This document shows, one piece after another, positions 60,404-64,000 of a DNA stretch of 64,000 bases. Source of the stretch: Allobosea robiniae (lineage in GTDB: Bacteria; Pseudomonadota; Alphaproteobacteria; Rhizobiales; Beijerinckiaceae); contig NZ_FNBZ01000001.1 in the NCBI RefSeq assembly GCF_900102525.1, forward strand, positions 1,116,001-1,180,000, in the 5' to 3' direction. The notes under the pieces are model-generated. The model worked only from the letters and a program-made list of their open reading frames with translations. It had not been told where the DNA came from and ran no database searches. Position numbers and translations under genes: made by a program. Numbering within the stretch: position 1 is the first letter of the stretch; every line of letters starts with the position of its first letter.

Positions 60404-61689
60404 CCCTCGATGCTTTCGAGCCCGCACCACTCGGCCACGAAGAGCGCCATGGCTCCGGTGATGCGCTTCACCGAAGCGAGGCTGACGCGCTCGTCGAAGG
60501 CGTGGATGTTCTCGCCCATCGGGCCGTAGCAGAGCGCCGGGATCTTGTCGTAGAGCGCGTGGACGCGGGTATCGAGATAGGCGGCCGTCATGAAGCTCTT
60601 GAGCGGCTTGCCGAGCGCCGCCTCATGGGCGCGTGCGAGCACGGCCTCGGCCTCACTGCCCGGCTCCAGCACATAGCCCTCGGCCCAGAAGCCGTTGAAG
60701 GTGACCTTCGGCGGATTGTTCGCGAGGAAGGAATCGGCGCGCGCAGCCTCGCGGATGCAATCCTCGATGCGCTGCGCCGTCTCCTTGGCGGTGACGCCGG
60801 GATAGAGGCCGACGCGGCAATCGACGCGGCACCAGCACGGCACCGAGGAGGCCCAGTCGCCACCCTCGATCTTGCCGATGTTCAGATTGATCGGATGCGG
60901 ATCATCCTCGAAATGCTCGCGGCCGGCCTTCTCGAGATTGAACTGCTCCTCGAGCTTGCGGAGCGCCGCGACGACCCGGTAGGCGGCATCGATCGCGTTG
61001 GCGCCAGTGCCCATCTCGCGGACATGGGCAGGGATGCCGCGCACCTCGAACTGGAACCAGAGCACGCCGGCATTGGCGCGGGCCAGCATCTCGTATTCCG
61101 GCTCGGGGATCAGCGCGGCCTCGGCGCGATAACCGCGCAGATGCGTCATCAGCGCGCCATTGCCGGTCGATTCCTCCTCGACGACGGATTCGACATAGAC
61201 CGTGGCCGCCGGCTGCATGCCGATACGGCGCAGCGCATCCAGGCAGAAGAGATTGGCGGCGGAGCCAGCCTTCATGTCGGCGCTGCCGCGGCCATACATC
61301 CAGTCGCCCTCGATAACGGGGTCGAAGGGAGCATGTTTCCATTGATCGGCAGGGCCGGCCGGGACGACGTCGACATGCGCCTGTAGGATCAGCGAGCGGC
61401 CCTTCTCCTCGCGGGGGCGATGGATGCCGACGACGATCGGAGCTTCCGAATGCGTCTCGGAGAAGGGAGCACCGCCGGGATGGTCCGCGATCGCCTCCTT
61501 GTCCATGGCGAAGCGATCCATGGTGAAGCCGCGCTGCTTCATCGCCCGGAAGATGAAATCCTGGACCGTGTGCTCCTGCCCGCGGGTCGAGGCGAAGCGG
61601 ACGAGTTCCTGCGTATAGGCGACCTGCTCGTCGAAACCCGCCTCGACGGCAGCGAGGATTTTTTCGCGCAAGGCGGGATCGAGAGGCAT
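60400..61689 (-). CDS. M20-family deacylase (ArgE/DapE-like)
   Basis: A 429-residue zinc hydrolase. Metal and catalytic blocks are LILQAHVDVVPAG (HxD), GRGSADMKAGSAAN (bridging Asp), VESVVEEESTGNGA (catalytic Glu-Glu), ALIPEPEYEM and ICYGPMGENIH-like C-terminal PALCYGPMGENIHAFDERVS. The lid domain carries VRGIPAHVREMGTGANAI. The ArgE/DapE/ACY1 family removes acyl groups from N-acyl amino acids or cleaves dipeptides. Its operon has a DMT exporter downstream and a dipeptide importer upstream, so it may process an imported peptide or N-acyl amino acid. Confidence 0.9.
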   Translation of the reverse strand: MPLDPALREKILAAVEAGFDEQVAYTQELVRFASTRGQEHTVQDFIFRAMKQRGFTMDRFAMDKEAIADHPGGAPFSETHSEAPIVVGIHRPREEKGRSLILQAHVDVVPAGPADQWKHAPFDPVIEGDWMYGRGSADMKAGSAANLFCLDALRRIGMQPAATVYVESVVEEESTGNGALMTHLRGYRAEAALIPEPEYEMLARANAGVLWFQFEVRGIPAHVREMGTGANAIDAAYRVVAALRKLEEQFNLEKAGREHFEDDPHPINLNIGKIEGGDWASSVPCWCRVDCRVGLYPGVTAKETAQRIEDCIREAARADSFLANNPPKVTFNGFWAEGYVLEPGSEAEAVLARAHEAALGKPLKSFMTAAYLDTRVHALYDKIPALCYGPMGENIHAFDERVSLASVKRITGAMALFVAEWCGLESIEG

Positions 61690-61714
61690 GGGGCAGATCT
61701 CCTTAGGCCGAATC

Positions 61715-61804
61715 CGTCATGCTCGGCCTTGTGCCGAGCATCCACGCCTTACGACATGGATGAAGGGAAAGACGTGGATGGGCGGGACAAGCCCGACCAT
61801 GACG
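61715..61804. repeat. Intergenic palindromic repeat (REP/BIME-like)
   Basis: A 32-base unit at 61715-61746 (begins CGTCATGCTCGG, ends CATCCACG) is repeated inverted at 61773-61804 with about 5 mismatches. The first unit is itself a hairpin: ATGCTCGGC at 61719-61727 pairs with GCCGAGCAT at 61733-61741. The second has an imperfect hairpin (CGGG/CCCG arms). It fills the gap between the deacylase and the dipeptide importer. Such elements are dispersed in Hyphomicrobiales genomes as I recall; it may also act as a transcript-stabilising structure. Confidence 0.75.
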
Positions 61805-61819
61805 CGGAGCGCTGCCCCA

Positions 61820-63427
61820 TTAGTGCCCGAAGCGCCCGCCGCCCGGCACCGCCGCCAGCAGTTGCCGCGTATACGCGTGCTGCGGGTCGGCGAAGATCGC
61901 GGCGGTCGGCCCGCTTTCGACGATGCGCCCGCGCTGCATCACGGCGATGCGGTCGCAGATCTGCGCGGCGACGCGCAGATCATGCGTGACGAAGAGGATG
62001 GCGAGGCCGAGCCGGCTCTGGATGTCCTTGATCAGCTTGAGGATCTGGGCCTGCACGGAGACGTCGAGCGCCGACACCGCCTCGTCCGCCACGAGCACGT
62101 CGGGCTCCAGCGCGAGCGCCCTCGCGATGCCGACGCGCTGGCGCTGGCCGCCGGAGAATTCATGCGGGTAGCGGTCGATGGCATTGGCGGAGAGGCCGAC
62201 GAGCTCCAGCAATTCCTTCGCCCGCGCCAGCGCCTCCTTGCGCGGCGTACCATGGGCGACGGGGCCGTCGGAGATGATGCGGCCGACGGTCTGGCGCGGG
62301 TTGAGCGAGGCGAAGGGGTCCTGGAAGACCATCTGGATGCGCTTGCGCTGGCGTCGTAGTTCGGCGGGCTTCAGTTCGGAGAGGACGAGATCGCCGAGCG
62401 CGATGCGGCCGCGATCGGGCTCGATCAGGCGCAGGCAGCAACGCCCGACCGTCGACTTGCCCGAGCCGGATTCGCCGACGAGGCCGAGCGTCTCGCCGCG
62501 GACGAGCGCGAAGGAGATATCGTCGGCCGCCTTGACCTCGCGTGCGACGCCGAAGAGCGAGCGCTTGCGATAGGTCTTGCCGAGCCCCTCGACGCTGATC
62601 ACCGGCGCCGTATCCGGCAACAGTGGCAGCACGGCCGGCGTCAGCGAGGGCACGGCAGCGAGCAGCTTCTGGGTATAGGGATGGGCGGGAGAGCCGAGCA
62701 CCTGGTCGGCCGTGCCCTCCTCGACCAGCACGCCCTTCTCCAGCACGGCGATACGGTCGGCAATCTCGGCGACGACGCCCATGTCATGGGTGATGAAGAG
62801 CACGGCCGTGCCGTGGCGATGGCGCAGGTTGTCGATCAGCTTGAGGATCTGCGCCTGGGTGGTGACGTCGAGCGCGGTCGTCGGCTCGTCGGCGATCAGA
62901 AGCTTGGGTTCGAGCGCGAGTGCCATCGCGATCATCACACGCTGGCGCTGGCCGCCGGAGAGCTCGTGCGGATAGGCCTTGGCGAGGCGGGGCGGATCGG
63001 GCAGGCCGACCTCGGTCAGGAGCTCGATGGCGCGGGCCCGGCGCGTCGCCCTGTCGTGCAGGCCATGGGCCTCGAAGGTCTCGACGATCTGGTCGGAGAT
63101 GCGCATGACCGGATTGAGCGAGGTCATCGGCTCCTGGAAGATCATGCCGACCTCGCGACCGCGCACCTCCTGCATCGCCTGTTCGTCGAGGGCGAGGATG
63201 TCGCGGCCGGCGAGCCTGATCTGGCCCGCGACAGGCTTCACCGCCTTGGGCAAGAGACCCATCACCGCATGGGCGATCATCGACTTGCCGGAGCCGGATT
63301 CGCCGACGACGCAGAGCGTCTCGCCGGGCTGGATGGTCAACGTGACATTCTCGACAGCATGGGCACGGTCGGCGATCGCCGGGAGCGCCAGCGTCAGGCC
63401 TTCGATGGAGAGCGCGGGAGCGGTCAT
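61820..63427 (-). CDS. Dipeptide-type ABC transporter with two fused ATPase domains (DppD-DppF type)
   Basis: A 535-residue protein with two ABC ATPases. Domain 1: Walker A VVGESGSGKSMI, signature HELSGGQRQRVMIAMAL, Walker B LLIADEPTTALD. Domain 2 (from about residue 275): VGESGSGKSTVGRC, FSGGQRQRVGIARAL and VLVADEAVSALDVS. The KPAELRRQRK and the Asp-rich linker are typical of DppDF-like fusions. It starts where its permease ends (ATGA overlap). It would energise import of peptides with the permeases to the right. It might also serve the ATPase-less peptide importer at 26.6 kb, which is speculative. Confidence 0.95.
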   Translation of the reverse strand: MTAPALSIEGLTLALPAIADRAHAVENVTLTIQPGETLCVVGESGSGKSMIAHAVMGLLPKAVKPVAGQIRLAGRDILALDEQAMQEVRGREVGMIFQEPMTSLNPVMRISDQIVETFEAHGLHDRATRRARAIELLTEVGLPDPPRLAKAYPHELSGGQRQRVMIAMALALEPKLLIADEPTTALDVTTQAQILKLIDNLRHRHGTAVLFITHDMGVVAEIADRIAVLEKGVLVEEGTADQVLGSPAHPYTQKLLAAVPSLTPAVLPLLPDTAPVISVEGLGKTYRKRSLFGVAREVKAADDISFALVRGETLGLVGESGSGKSTVGRCCLRLIEPDRGRIALGDLVLSELKPAELRRQRKRIQMVFQDPFASLNPRQTVGRIISDGPVAHGTPRKEALARAKELLELVGLSANAIDRYPHEFSGGQRQRVGIARALALEPDVLVADEAVSALDVSVQAQILKLIKDIQSRLGLAILFVTHDLRVAAQICDRIAVMQRGRIVESGPTAAIFADPQHAYTRQLLAAVPGGGRFGH

Positions 63428-64000
63428 TCGCGCCCCCGGGCCAGGCGCGGGTTCAGGGCATCGTTCAGCCCCTCGCCGGCGAGGTTGAGCGCGAGCACCG
63501 TCAGGAAGATCGCGAAGCCCGGGAAGAACGAGATCCACCAGGCGTCGAGCAGGCGCGTGCGGCCGGCGCCGACCATGTAGCCCCAGCTCATCAGGTTGGG
63601 ATCGCCGAGGCCGAGGAAGGAGAGCGAGGATTCCAGCAGGATCGCCGAGCCGATCATCAGCGAGCCCATGACGATGATCGGCGCGATGGTGTTGGGCAGC
63701 ACCTGGCTGAAGATGATCCGCGGCGTCGACTGGCCGATGGTGACGGCTGCCTGGACATATTCGCGACTTCGCAGCGAGAGCACCTCGCCGCGCACCAGTC
63801 GCGCCACGGGCGGCCAACTGACCACCCCGATCGCGAGCACGATCGAGCCGAGCTGCGGCTGCAGGATCGCGACCAGCACGATCGCAAGCGCGAAGGAGGG
63901 TATGGTCTGGAAGAACTCGGTGAAGCGCATCAGCGCATCGTCGACGAAGCCGCCGGCATAGCCCGCGGCGGCGCCAAGCGGCACGCCGATCACCAGCGCG
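63424..64000 (-). CDS. Peptide-type ABC transporter permease (DppC-like), N-terminus cut by the right edge
   Basis: 192 C-terminal residues are visible, and the frame stays open to the edge. The conserved features are SREYVQAAVTIGQSTPRIIF (EAA loop), FSQVLPNTIAPIIVMGSLMI and the C-terminal block SFLGLGDPNLMSWGYMVGAG, all of the DppC/OppC type. Its stop overlaps the fused ATPase start. The partner DppB-like permease and the binding protein must lie to the right of the window. Confidence 0.93.
   Translation of the reverse strand, partial: ALVIGVPLGAAAGYAGGFVDDALMRFTEFFQTIPSFALAIVLVAILQPQLGSIVLAIGVVSWPPVARLVRGEVLSLRSREYVQAAVTIGQSTPRIIFSQVLPNTIAPIIVMGSLMIGSAILLESSLSFLGLGDPNLMSWGYMVGAGRTRLLDAWWISFFPGFAIFLTVLALNLAGEGLNDALNPRLARGRE

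Overview
This is a GC-rich chromosomal window that looks like a member of the alphaproteobacterial order Hyphomicrobiales, possibly Bosea-like. The genus is inference from gene content and order: the murA-DUF2948-hisD-UPF0262-phosphatase string, DUF6460, the GTTC-N7-GTTC SOS motif, and TadE/TadG genes. No rRNA, CRISPR array, transposase, integrase or complete prophage was seen. One tRNA-Thr gene is present.

Layout. 1-2.7 kb: a truncated membrane protein diverges from a TadE/TadG-like pair. 2.7-7.1 kb: a conserved leftward housekeeping operon (small basic protein, MurA, DUF2948, HisD, UPF0262, low-molecular-weight phosphatase). 7.5-14.6 kb: signalling genes, namely an RpfF-like crotonase, a membrane GGDEF-EAL protein, a cysteine-less flavoprotein, an orphan histidine kinase and an S24/LexA-like repressor behind nested inverted repeats. 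14.8-17.3 kb: DUF952-pyrD, DUF6460 and a NarL-type response regulator. 17.4-26.2 kb: the four-part ligase-associated DNA damage set (ligase, MBL exonuclease, Lhr-type helicase, PdeM phosphoesterase), interrupted by an SGNH hydrolase and two methyltransferases. A GTTC-N7-GTTC SOS motif lies beside the ligase start.

26.3-39.6 kb, after tRNA-Thr: an accessory catabolic region. It has a peptide-type ABC importer without its own ATPase, three luciferase-like FMN monooxygenases, a flavin reductase, a GNAT acetyltransferase, an amino-acid ABC importer with fused permease and ATPase, its binding protein and a cysteine-synthase-like enzyme. Together they resemble the Bacillus operons that recover cysteine from S-alkylated or S-succinylated cysteine, but in a different arrangement. 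39.6-47.0 kb: an OmpR-type two-component system and a 1397-residue glycine-rich autotransporter. Their upstream regions share tandem 10-bp repeats, which suggests one regulon. 47.1-53.5 kb: an opine-dehydrogenase-like enzyme diverges from an operon of amino-acid ABC importer, GntR regulator and hydantoinase-like amidohydrolase, with a palindrome between them. This looks like an undescribed amino-acid-derivative pathway. 53.5-57.9 kb: an AraC regulator, a TonB-dependent siderophore receptor and an iron-type binding protein. 58-64 kb: a small HTH protein, deaminase, ankyrin protein, DMT exporter, M20 deacylase, an intergenic palindromic repeat and a dipeptide ABC importer cut by the right edge.

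All calls come from reading translations, motifs and spacing by eye. No database search was run, so substrate assignments are provisional.
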